Source: Albifimbria verrucaria (taxonomy: Eukaryota; Ascomycota; Sordariomycetes; Hypocreales; Stachybotryaceae). From it: a stretch of DNA of 64,000 nt. Numbering within the stretch: the first letter of the stretch is position 1; each line of letters starts with the position of its first letter. The stretch lies in assembly GCA_020081605.1 (NCBI GenBank), contig JAHREC010000018.1, positions 4,216,001 through 4,280,000 of the forward strand, written 5' to 3'. Positions 34,524 to 45,700 of the stretch are shown one piece after another. The notes below the pieces were generated by a model. That model was not told the DNA's origin and ran no database searches. It saw only the letters and a program-made list of their open reading frames with translations. The position numbers and the translations under genes are program-made.

Positions 34524-35339
34524 GCGAGGATACAAGGAGAAAGAGGAAATAAGGGTGTGACAACACTGTTCAGGCTTAGCCGGAGTGCTGCAGAGACAAT
34601 TGCTCTGTTAGTGCATGTATAGATTTTCAGCTATTAGGGTGCAAATAAATCAAATTCATACTACTATTCTCGATATGAGTGCTCAGAAGTGGCGCCGGAA
34701 AGCTCATACCTGATGCTGAGCTCCTTTGGCTGAAATTCATCGCGAAAGATACCAAACCAAGTCCTTGGTGAGAGTAAAGAATGCACCTGTATAGCTACAT
34801 GAAAGTATGGTATGATGATAGTCTCGCCCTACATTGTTCAGACACGCCTACTCATCATTCAAGCAAATTTTACTGAAATTTGAACATGGTCAGATTGACA
34901 AGACGTTAATTTCATACCAAAGTTATGCGTCATTGAGGTGTATAAAAGTGCCGCAAGCGACTCAACACAGGAATTTTACACAGGACCCGACGACATGGGT
35001 GTCACTAAGTATTTTCAATAATCTATAGTCAGGATGCCACAATCTCACAGGCAAGTTGCTCTTAAATTGCTCAAAAGTTCCCAAAGGGTGGTATATTGAT
35101 AATGTGTCAAAGCTACTGCTCCGTGGTACTCTAGGTCCACGAAGTGCTTGACGCTTTGCATGAATGTCAGTCCTATCTAGCATTTGCTCGGTGGGCTGTT
35201 TTTGCACAGCTGCCCTTGCGTTTTGTTCCTAGGCAAGTGGTTGGCACGCCTCTGCTTCTTGGGAAGTACAGTGTTGAATGGTACACCCAGCATTTCACTT
35301 TCGCAGAATATTTCAAAGAGTTGAATCAACCTGGACCGC
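34524..35339. other. Convergent spacer SDH4 / BTA1, AT-rich
   Basis: 816 bp between two converging genes, with no coding features recognised. Confidence 0.5.
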
Positions 35340-38064
35340 TTACAGAGTAAGGTTGGTGATGTCCGATCCTCCGATACGCTCCATCTCGGGGTTGGGGGCG
35401 GCAGGTTTTCGACCTTGGTGCAGATCCAGCAGCTGGCGTACATGTTGACCCTGTCAATGCACGCGCCGTCGATACGTGCGCCATGGCGCTTGGAAGTGAA
35501 TCCGTGGGACTCAAAGACCTTGACATACCACGGGTGGAGCGCGGATGAGCGGAGAAGGACTCGTCCGCCCATGGCGAGAGCACGGTTAAGCTTGCTGATC
35601 TGGGCGGCGGCGGCTTGGGAGCCGGTGTCGAACCAGTCCATGCTGTCCATGACGACAGCAACGGTAAGGGTTCCAGGGTAATGCGAGCAATGACTTCCTC
35701 GAACTCATCGGTGTGAATACGCAGACCATCCAGAGCGTTAGGGCGGGACAGCTTGGCGTGGGTCTCGGGGCTAAGGTACTCGGGGTGGCACTTGGGATGA
35801 AACTTGCCAGCCATGCAAACATAGTAGTAAGGGTTGTCGGCGGCAATGTGAGTCTCCTCAGCCACAGGGTCCAGAGTGTTAACCATGTAGTGCCAAATTG
35901 CGTGGGAACGAGTGTTCTTGGCCTTGGGGTTTGGTCCCTTGACAATGTCTGATTCAGCGTGATCCTTCTCAATCATGGCAAGCTGGTTCTTGGGGACACC
36001 GAGAGCGGCCCAAAGGAAGCTTTCCTGGGCAACAACCAAGTTGCAGACGAGCTTGGACAAAAGAGCGGGCCTGATCTTGTTACGCCAGATCTCACGCTGC
36101 TCGTTGAGCGTCTTGGCCTCAAGCATCTTCTTGACAGTAGACTGCAAACCGAAGATACGAGCAATCCAGCGAAAAACACGGATGGCGTGGCGTGAGCCAC
36201 CAGTGTCGTAGAGACCGTAACCGCTGGAGTTCTGGAAGACATGGGTGTTCTTCAGCCAGTACTGGTAGGCACGGCTAGACAGGTGGGGAGACAGCTTGGT
36301 CATGAGCAGGTGACGGAAGTTGGGGTGCTTGCCATCGCCAAAGATCTTCCAGAAGTCCTCATAGGGCAGGGCAGTGTATGAGGCAGCCTTGAGCTCAAGA
36401 AGATGGTTCTGGGTAGGGTTGAGATCGACGGCGTGAACACGAGCGGGGCTCTGGGCAAGGTAGGCAAGAATGTTGTCACCAGCAGAGCTGATGGCCACGA
36501 CCTTGTCATCAGGGCCAAGCTTTAAGATGCGCTCATCAACACGGCTATCTTCCCAAGTAAAGGCATAGATGTACTCGTCGTTGAACTGAGTGTGCTTCTT
36601 GAGCTGGTCATCGTAGTAGATGCGCCAGTGGTGGTTCTGGTAGAAGAAGGCGGGGAGGGGCAGGTTGGCAGTGAAGTTCTGAACTGCAGTGAGGAAAGCC
36701 TTGGAACGGATCTCAGGGGCAGATCTTTCGATAGCACGAGTGAGAGCATCGCCCTGGTTGGCGGGGTACAAATAAGGCGACTCCGTGGCCAGGGCGTCGA
36801 TGCGCTCAATAATTTCATGAGGCAGACTGGAAGGCGAGAAGGGCTTCTTTTGACAACCGATCCAAACATAGTAGGGGATGTAGCCAAGGGTGGTGTTGCG
36901 AGTGTTGTGGTTGAGAACAGTGCCAAACTTGTACTCGAGGTAGTCTCTGCGGCTAGGCTCGAGGTTGACTCGGTCAAGATCGAACCAAGCGCGCCAGAAG
37001 TTCCTGGAGACAAGGTTGACGTGGCGTCCGATGAGACCGCCAGTGTAGTTGCGGAAAGCAAAGTCGGTCTTGTTCTGGACATAGAAGTCGACCACGCCGT
37101 AGACACCATCGGGTGACAGCAGAGAGGTAACCGAGTCAACTACAGAGAAATAGTCCGGCTGGAGAAATATGTAAGCATTTGCAGGACTACCGTAGAAGGA
37201 ATCGCGGGCCAACTTACAATCATGGACAAACTGTAGGACATGGTAACGAGGTCGGCGCCGCCGGACTCCGGACGCTGCTTGTTAAAGTAGCTAAGTGCGG
37301 GAGAACGGAGGGAGCCTGGTTGGAGGGCAAGCCCGTCTCGTAGTCTTCGAGATGGAACTTGCGAGCGTCCTGGCAGACAACAGTTACGTTCTTCCAGCCA
37401 AGACGTTCAAAGCGCTTCTTGGCAACCTCACAAAGAGAGGGTGAGAAGTCGACCAGGTAGACGCTGGAGAAGAATTCGGGGACATTGACGTGCTGGGACA
37501 TGGCCTCAATGTTCCAGCCAGTGCCACCGCCAATCTAGGGAGAGGGTGTCAGCATCGAGCCCGCTGGCGAGAACGGCGGAGCAACTTACATCAACCCAGA
37601 TTCGCTTGTTCTTGTCCTTGTTGGCCGGGGCCACGTCGGCCTTGGACTGAAGCTGGGCAGCAACTAGAGCCAGCATGTCCTCGCGGCCATGAAGAAGAAT
37701 GGAGCGAGTGGCATCATAGGCCCCAGCCTGCGACTTGTAAAGCTCTCGAGGGCATCCTGCTGGTTGCCGCGAGCATCGCCTTGGTGGGGCTTGATGAAGG
37801 AAGAGTAGAAGAACTGGATGAAGGACTGAGCTACGCTAGGCGACTCCGAGTTCCCTGAGGTCGTGAAAGGAGGACGACGGTGAGACAAGCACCGCCAATG
37901 ACTGCTACTGCGAGTCCAGCATAAAGAGGTTTGATTTCGCTGCCAAAAGGCGTAATGTTACCACCCTAAAAGCGAGAGCAAAGACGAGGCAAGTTAGCAC
38001 GTGAGGCGGGGTGGTGGGTGGTGGTGATGGAGATGGAGGGGGCAGTAAGTACAGGAGAAGCCAT
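35340..38064 (-). CDS. BTA1: Betaine lipid (DGTS) synthase BTA1
   Basis: Bifunctional enzyme making the phosphorus-free membrane lipid DGTS from diacylglycerol and S-adenosylmethionine; in fungi it replaces phosphatidylcholine on phosphate starvation (family knowledge). Exons: 38064-38053 (MASP), 37965-37590, 37534-37218 and 37158-35340. An N-terminal membrane segment (LYAGLAVAVIGGACLTVVLL) precedes the methyltransferase half (DIGGGTGWNIEAM, VYLVDFSPSLCEVAKKRFE). The large C-terminal half is the BtaA-like 3-amino-3-carboxypropyl transferase: YAFTWEDSRVDERIL, VAISSAGDNILAYLAQSPA and VHAVDLNPTQNHLLELK. In the usual fungal order the methyltransferase half comes first, as here. Frameshifts near 37855, 37738, 37325, 35672 and 35385 (several in C runs). 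With the last corrected the tail reads ERIGGSDITNLTL and stops at 35340. The four-codon first exon is the least certain part. Confidence 0.92.
37998..38003. promoter_or_regulatory. CACGTG palindrome in BTA1 intron 1
   Basis: A perfect CACGTG lies about 60 bp inside the gene, in the proposed first intron (37966-38052). This is the core bound by the phosphate regulators PHO4/NUC-1 and other bHLH factors. A single short motif, so weak evidence. Confidence 0.25.
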
Positions 38065-40720
38065 GGTATTCTCTCATTGTATGTCGAGAGAATGAAGAAT
38101 GGGGCTGTTAAGCAATCTGGAGCTGTGTTGAATTCAGTCAGATGGCGGAAAGGTTGAATTGAGACGGGGAAATAGGATAGAGAGGAGAAGAGAAGGGAAC
38201 GAGGACAGAACACGGACGCAGGCCCAGGGATATATACACGGATTGGACGAGCTGGGTACGGTATGGGACGGGCAGGTGTGTAGGTACTATAGGAAGCATG
38301 CTATGTGTGTGTGTGCAAAGTGCTACAGCAGGCTGTCTTCTACAGCTGAGGTACCGACGCAAGGCATGGCATGGGTGTGCTTGGGCTGCTCTCGCTGCGG
38401 TTGGAGCACGTACCAGGAATCGCATGTACAAGGGAGCTACGGGCGCACGGCTAGCAAAGGCTGCTGCGGCTCAATGTTGCTGCCAGGTACAGAGAGCACA
38501 GTGTTCTTTTGTCTCTGTCTCGTCTCTGGATAGGCCGCTGGTCCCGCCCCGTCAACAGCCGTAGCTTTCGACTGTGACGATGGAGCGGGGAATGATCGTC
38601 CAGCCAAGCATAGCATTGGCTCCTCCTCAAGTCGAGTCTACGGCACGAATGCTGGCTGCCCTCGAACTTGTTGCTCTCGCCAATGCTACCTGGCGCCACG
38701 GCACGACAAATTCCTTCATGTAAATGGCCAATTCTACTCGGCCGTGATGCACCCCGCGCCCCTCCCGGATAATGCCCTCAATCAAAGCCATGTCTAGAGG
38801 GCTAAAAGGGACGTAGCCGTGTCGTAAGCCAATGACTGAAGCACATGTTTGACTAACGTGTCGTGCCAGGTAGCTCCTCTGGAAACGGCTCGATTCGCAC
38901 GCGAGTGGATTCGGCTCCAATTAATCCACCCTCAGTGTGAGTGGGCCAGAAGGGGGAACGACGAGGAGGAAGAGGACGAGGAAGACAGGAAGCGGAAGAG
39001 GAAGAGGAGGGGTATGATGTTGTGTTGCTTCGACCGTTCTTTAGCTCCAGCCCAGCCCAGCCCCGGCCCAGCCCTGGCGTATCAACTTAACCTACCGCGA
39101 TTGCCTGCTGGAACTAGGGGTAGAGCTCAAGCTCAAGGCTAGCGTTAGCTGTGAAAGAGCACATGGCTGGCCTCTGCCTCTGACGTTAAATCGCAGCGAG
39201 ACAACGATACGCAACGATTCCCGACCCTACCTCTCGACTTCCTCCTCCTGGCTATTCCAGGAAAAAGAAAAAAGAAAGGGGTAAGGTCGCGTGTTGATCA
39301 GCCTAGATCGGAATACCGTGAATGGCGCGTTAAACGCGGATGCTCGTGGCAACCACAAGAAAGTAAACGAATGCAACTCTGACTCCGTGCACCGTAGATC
39401 AACAACCCCTCGGTTGCCACACCTTCCGTGGAGGGATTGTAGGCGACCCCAAGACCAACGACGCCTCTCTGCATGACCCTTGCCTGCCTCGAGTTTGGGG
39501 GTTCCATCCGTCGGAGAGAACCTAGAGGAAGACGCAGGGTCTCGGATGCTGGCCGCGAGTTTGGAAATCCGTCCCGTCCTTGTACCAATGGGATGGGCCA
39601 GGTCCGGCACATGCGGCGGTTTTGCACTACCGCGAATAGCTTGCTTGATCTGCATCGATTCATGTCTGTCTCCGTGGCTGGTTGCAATGGAGGGATCTCT
39701 GTCTCGAGGCATGGCCACGGCCGGCTCCCCGTTGGTGTCTTGCCTGTCTAATCCATACCTCTCACTCTGAGAGCAATGCACCGTGCAGGCTAGCCAGCAA
39801 AGCCATCGCAAGCCACTAGCAGATCCAGGGTCCTCCATCGAAGAGGACAGAACACGCTTTCACACATAAATCAGCCCGGAAAGGGTATCCACCCGTGGGT
39901 CTCCCCAACGTCCCAACAATGACACCCAGCTTCGCGAGCTCCAAGGAGGCCGGTTTGAATAGGCGGATGGGTGTAGAATCACATGCTTAATTTCTGCTCT
40001 CTCTTCAAATCTACCAGGGTTCTGGCACGTATTCCGCTAAGCGCCAAAGACGGTGAAAGCTAACGAGGGAGCTATGGCATCGTCATTGGCCCAGTATGGG
40101 CTCAAGTGCCCGGAGTACATGTTTCGAAACTTCGACACCGTAATTGTCAAGACCATAGTGGGCTCTAAGCAACTGTGGTCCTCTTTGCAAGCGCATGGCC
40201 CGCGCATACGTATGTTACAAATTGGCATGCGACAGGGTCTGTACCATGTCATCCAATATCTGATGAGTTACTTTGGTCATAGCCTAATCAAGAAGTGCAG
40301 AGTTGACTTTCACGTGAAAGACGAAAGTTGGTCGCTCACGGGGTCCGTCTGCTCTGTATGGTCAAGTACAGGTCATTCCTCAACAGAAATAATTGTTGGC
40401 GGATACAGCTCGAGAACCGTGTCGAGCAGATATTATTTCGCAAGTTCAGACGAGCTTCAGCTTCTGAAGCTTGCTCAATAGGTAAGGTAGGTAGCTCTTG
40501 ATAGCTTACCTAACACCCTTTGGGCAATGATGTAACCCACCGGATTAATAATCTCCCGGCGCACTTCAACCTCCGACGCGTTCGCAACAAGTCATCAAGG
40601 TTGCGCACCCTGATGTGTCGTGCAGCTTGCTCCGACAAACGTTAACGTTGCTCGTCCCCAACTTGGTCTTGCTTTGTGAAAAACCTATGATCTGACAAGA
40701 TCGATTATCAAATCGCCGCC
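38065..40720. other. 2.65-kb divergent spacer BTA1 / NGG1, no gene recognised
   Basis: The BTA1 side carries a GA-rich tract (38.16-38.20 kb). A GAGGAAGAGGAC-type purine run lies at 38.96-39.02 kb. A 142-codon open frame at 40053-40481 has no recognisable features and no splice or family support. I see no gene. Confidence 0.45.
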
Positions 40721-42705
40721 ATGGCTCCGGCATCCGGTCAGAAGGGCACCGGCAAGAAGAACAATGCCATCTCAATGCAGAAGAGTCGCAACTCGACTCC
40801 CGCGCCCACCTCAAGTCTCCCACCCCAGGAGTTTTACGATCCGGATTACCTCGCCACTCGCGTGATTCTATTCCAGAACCTCTCCTACGATGATCTGGTC
40901 GACCAAGGCGCCTCCAATGCCACGGTTCCGGACTCGAAGAGCATCGACGCTATGCTCGAGAAGCTCAAGAGTCTTACCAATATCATGGAGAGGCGCTCCA
41001 CCTTTTACGATCGTGGTATGAGATTTCTGGCAGACGAGCGGAAAAAGCGGCCCGATGACTATGATGCTGCCCGCGCTGATGGGGAGCCGGAAAAGCGAAT
41101 CAGGAAGCGGGATCGCAAGAAGGGCTCTGATTCTCTGGCTCCCCAGAAGGTGGCAATATTGGTATGATACAGTGACCCTCTTCCCTCTCGTTCATCGTAA
41201 TCAACGTACTTACTAAACCCATCTCAGAACAATCCTCACCGTTGAGAGAAACCAAGCGTAAGCACTCCCGCGACAACGATTCTGCTAGTTCCTCCTTGTC
41301 ACCGGTTGGCCCTGCGTCGCCATCCGCCATGGAAGTCGATGAAAAGACAAAGAAGGAGGACAAAGACGGTGATAACGAAGAAGAGTCCAGCTCCGAGGAT
41401 GAGGGTGCCCTCCTCGGAGAGAGCTCCCCAGTCCCAAACGTTTGGCGAAGACCCTTCTACCTTTCCTGACCCTACTGTCTACGAAATCCGAGAGGTCGTT
41501 CCAGGCATGTCTGAAGATGAGATCAAGGAGATATACTCTGTTGCTACGTATCCTAAAAGCGATCTGGCTGACTTGATCGCGGGCGACCCTCCCGACAAGG
41601 ACTTTAGTAGTGCTAAACCTACCAGTCAGATCAACTTCTCCACCTTCTCCACTTACATCGACCCTTATTTCAGGGCGTTCACGGAGGAAGACCTGGCATT
41701 CCTCCGAGAGAGGGGTGATCGTCTGACGCCTTTTGTCATGCCCAAGCGCGGGAAGAGGCATTACACGGAAATATGGGCGGAGGAGGATGGAGCCATGTCA
41801 GTGGATTCGCCCCAGCAAGGCCGTGATAAGCTTCCACCGAATCAACCCCGTGGGACCATCGAGAATATGAATGATAGCGTTGCTGAGACTGATGGCTTGT
41901 CCATCGGTCCACTTGCTTCGCGCTTGCTGCAGGCTTTCAGGCCAGAAGCGCGTGCCCAACCCTCGGATGATAAGCCCGCCATTAATGGTTCGGGTGTTGG
42001 AGATGTAAGCGTGAATGGCGATGGCAACACGGAGGAGCAAAACGCCAATCCGGATGATAAAAATCAGCCACCCCTCCTGCCACATTCATGCCGGAATCCT
42101 CAACCGAAGCCTGGAAGAAGGCGTCGCATCCCAAGCTCGATTATGCCCAGGTAGATGAGCGTCTGAAACAAGAGCTTAAGCATCTTGGTTTCCTTCCCCA
42201 GGAAGGGTTCGATGCGGACTACGACGGGCACTATGATGACGAGGTCGCAGGCAGGCTTAGGGTACTCCAAGCACGGCTGAAGGATCAGATGTTTATCAAT
42301 GGTGCACGAAAAGCGCGCCTGACTGAATTGGTCAAGGAGCGCATGGCCCATCAAGAGTACCAGACTATCTTGGAGGATCTAGACTCACAGGTTCAAGCCG
42401 CATATCTGAAGCGAACCCGAACTATGGGCAAGAGCAAGAAGACAAAACGTCCTGGTGGTGCTGGAGGAGGTAGCCATGTTGCCCTCTCAGGCATGGCGCG
42501 GCCTGGTATTGGTGATCACACCAAGACACTGATGGAGCGGCGAAGACGCTGGATCGACACTATAGGTTCTGTCTTTGATGACGAAAGTTTAGGCAAGGTC
42601 CCGCGGGCGTCTGACCCGAATAGCTCCATCTTTAAGCCAGGAGACATGGCAGAACTCATCAAGAAGGAACAGGAACAGCTTGATGAAGAAATTGACGAGG
42701 AATGA
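40721..42705 (+). CDS. NGG1: SAGA/ADA complex subunit NGG1 (ADA3)
   Basis: Scaffold of the histone-acetyltransferase module (GCN5-ADA2-ADA3) of SAGA. Start ATG 40721 ([14 protein letters not shown]). A proposed intron is 41162-41227 (GTATGA..CTCAG). The N-terminal part has [19 protein letters not shown] and [18 protein letters not shown], then an acidic, Ser-rich linker. The middle has [19 protein letters not shown] and [19 protein letters not shown]. The C-terminal Ada3 domain reads [69 protein letters not shown] and [19 protein letters not shown]. It ends [12 protein letters not shown]. Frameshifts: near 41144 (a CCCC run ahead of the intron), near 41412 (either one extra base or two missing) and near 42075 (CCCC). 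Identification rests mainly on the Ada3 domain and is secure. Confidence 0.92.
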
Positions 42706-45700
42706 GCGGGATCACCATGGAGGCAACTGTTAGATGAGTATTTTATTGGCGTTTTGGCATGGGCATTGGTATTGCATGAACCCATCACGTATGGCTCAAC
42801 TTGTTTGGGGTAAGCACGCAGACCACGAAGATTGAATGAAGAACCCAGTAATGTACTGTTCATACGCGTAATGTTGTCAACAATAGATCATACATTACCT
42901 TCATGATATGTGTGTCCGCACTGGTCTACGCTAGAGGTGTTGAGCACCAAGTCAGAAAGGATGACCACAAACTCGCCCGATTCCAAAGCAAAAACCCAAG
43001 GGAATACACGTCTCATCAAAGTAAAATTGAGATGCGGCGAACAAGTCTATGGTCATATCAAAACACGAACCTCTTTCTTGATGATTGCTTGGAGACAATA
43101 CTCAGTCATTCGCAATCCCGTATCTGGACTTATCGCTGAAGTGTTGACTGGGAATACGACTTACTGGAGCGGAGTTCCGAAGGGATTTGTACTACGAGGT
43201 ATGATAGCTTACTATCATACATATACGAGTGTGATTGTTCGACAAACACCGATCGGTCTCAATGATGTATCTATACCACATACAGCCTCATGCCTATGAA
43301 CTCCCAAATGCAACACAACCACGATTGGGTTCACAATGCTGGTCTACATTTGTGTTCTAAACTCTTCCTCAATATCAACCTCTTTAGGAATGTGCCTGGC
43401 TATGACACAGTTCGAAGCCATAAACATGATGACGCTTCACTGGCAATACTTATTACGGATTCCTCATCTAGAGCTATCACGCCTCCAGACTCATTCTCTT
43501 TTCTAGGCGTAAGCCAGCAGGATGCTGTTCAGCTATTTCGACACTACATCTACCTTGAGTTATAGTAAAATCATCCTTTCCACTTCAGCCTTCGGAGAGT
43601 TCCTGAGTCAGTTCCAAGGATTTAGAATTAGCCTTCCGGGTGCTTGGATGAATTAATGCCAGGCAGGTAGACACTCTTGAACCTGTAGAGTGAATCGGCC
43701 TTGATACACTGCCCATTATTTAGAGCGAGGAATCTCGAATCTGACCTAGTCACCATGGGCTCCATTGCCGAACTTCGTAGGCGCAACTTCTCTTGATCTC
43801 GATGCTGCGAAAGTTGTGAATTGAATTCAGTGTTGATAACTCGAAGCTCCTCCTTGCCAGCTGCAACTCTGATTTGACCACAGCTACCCATGAAGCTTTT
43901 ACCTGAAGCTAATGACTAGTTCTACCACATGTGACAGGGTGTGCATTTCGGCTTAAGAGCTCCTCATCGCAAGAGAATTTGATGTGTTTGTATATAGTTC
44001 CCCTTTCTTCGCCCCCGTCCTATCCTATTATACTCAGGGTTTTTATATTGTTTCCTCTGCCATCAGACAAACGATGAGCCGGATTGAGACGTCACACATC
44101 GATTGATGACTGATGTGAAATGGATGTGGCGCAGGATGCTTGGAGGGCACGATCGATATGACATGACATCTCCTCCTTTCTGCTTTATCAAAGACCCTGA
44201 GGACAGGTTTTTTTACTTTTGTAGGCAATAATGAATACATATACGCATCTATAGATATAAATATGTACATACTGGGGTATATAGATGGGTCGGTAGGTAG
44301 CTTAGTAGGTAGGTGAGGGTCCCAGGGGATTATTGTCGTAGTAGAGACAACTTCTCGTCTACACATCCGTCCATACGTACGTGACATCGACTTCTGGTTT
44401 ATCTCATATAATATCCTGTATATGTTCACAAACTTTTTAGTTTCCACTTAAATTTCTCCGAATTTATCTCTGATTTTCCCCAATAATATTCTATAAGCAT
44501 TTGTTATTTCTTTTAATGATCTAACCCCCTACGAATTTACTTCTGATCATTTTTCTAATAACCTTATATATTTGTTCGCTAGTGGAAGATACTGCCTGTA
44601 GCTCTAAAAGATAATCATTGGTCAAAGGGGATCTGGCGAGAGAGCTGCGTCCTCCAGCCTAAACTTCTCGTTGGCATGATAGTTTGATGCTGAGCGGTAT
44701 CATCAAGCCCCTAGACTCCTTGAGACTCACTCTACGCAACGGCCCTTACAAATAAGCTCCTTTGCTTGCTAAACAGATTGATTGGCCCAGACGCCACATC
44801 GACCTTCAAATCGTCGTGGACAGGCTCCCTAAGGCGAAATTTTCGAAGCACGCGAATGTACGTGCTTGTCAAAGTTAAGATGGAATACCGGGATACAGTG
44901 CCGCCTCCTGAAACGTGTAATCGGCCCCTGAGATTCGCGAGCAACGTCTGGCTGATAAGATGTTTGAAGTGGCTCCGATAATTTAGAGTCTTAACATAAA
45001 ACTATGAGGAGCCCTTAGATACGAGCATAATCTGTAAATGAATTCCGGCGCAGTTAGGTTGGAGGCCTCAAGGATTTCGTTGCAAGACTAAGGCCAGAGC
45101 AAAGCTGTCCAACGTTTGTGTTAAATTTACTAAAGACTTTCAACATATGCTCTCTTTGCCAGTCTCCAAACTATCCGCCAAAGTGACCAATACCTTGAGT
45201 CAAATACTTCAGACTCATTGGTGGAGGCTTCGCCGAGATGAGTTGACAGTACCTCAACCCAAGTAACCAGCACGAGCCGGCACCGCCTGGCACAGCTGTA
45301 ATACAAACTACCTCATGGCTATGCTACAGATAAAAGTATCACCTACTGGCACCTAACGCCTTTGGATAGCACATCTAGCCTGTGCCTTCAAGTATTCAAG
45401 CTCCCTCTTATAAAGATGAAGCGGAGCAGTACAGAGCCGAGAGGCCTACGACACAGATTGTTAGCCTACTTACTCGTGAACAAGTCAGCTGAGAACTATA
45501 TATTAGATAGCTAAAGATATCTAGGGTTAAGGATATATTTAAGCTTGCACCCTCGTGGAAGGTGTCTCCATCGGATTGTCTTGGCTCTATGGACACTCCT
45601 GACTGCGCCCATTCCTGTAGGGGGCGGTTTAGTTGCCCGCCATCTTCGGGTCCAAATTGCGGCAGCAAGCTCGAATAGTTCCCTATGCATACCTACCGGA

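Noticed and set aside
36522..37139. Ser/Thr/Leu-rich minus-strand frame and a Val/Glu-rich plus-strand frame inside BTA1
   Set aside because: Alternative-frame readings of the BTA1 coding exon, whose own frame is conserved across the whole stretch.
40053..40481. 142-codon open frame between BTA1 and NGG1
   Set aside because: No start context, domain or splice pattern, and no family resemblance; one frame of this length is expected by chance in 2.6 kb.
43628..44981. Short frames in the AT-rich island (43.63-43.89 and 44.73-44.98 kb)
   Set aside because: Possible decayed fragments, but without any motif I could identify, unlike the zinc-finger remnants farther along.
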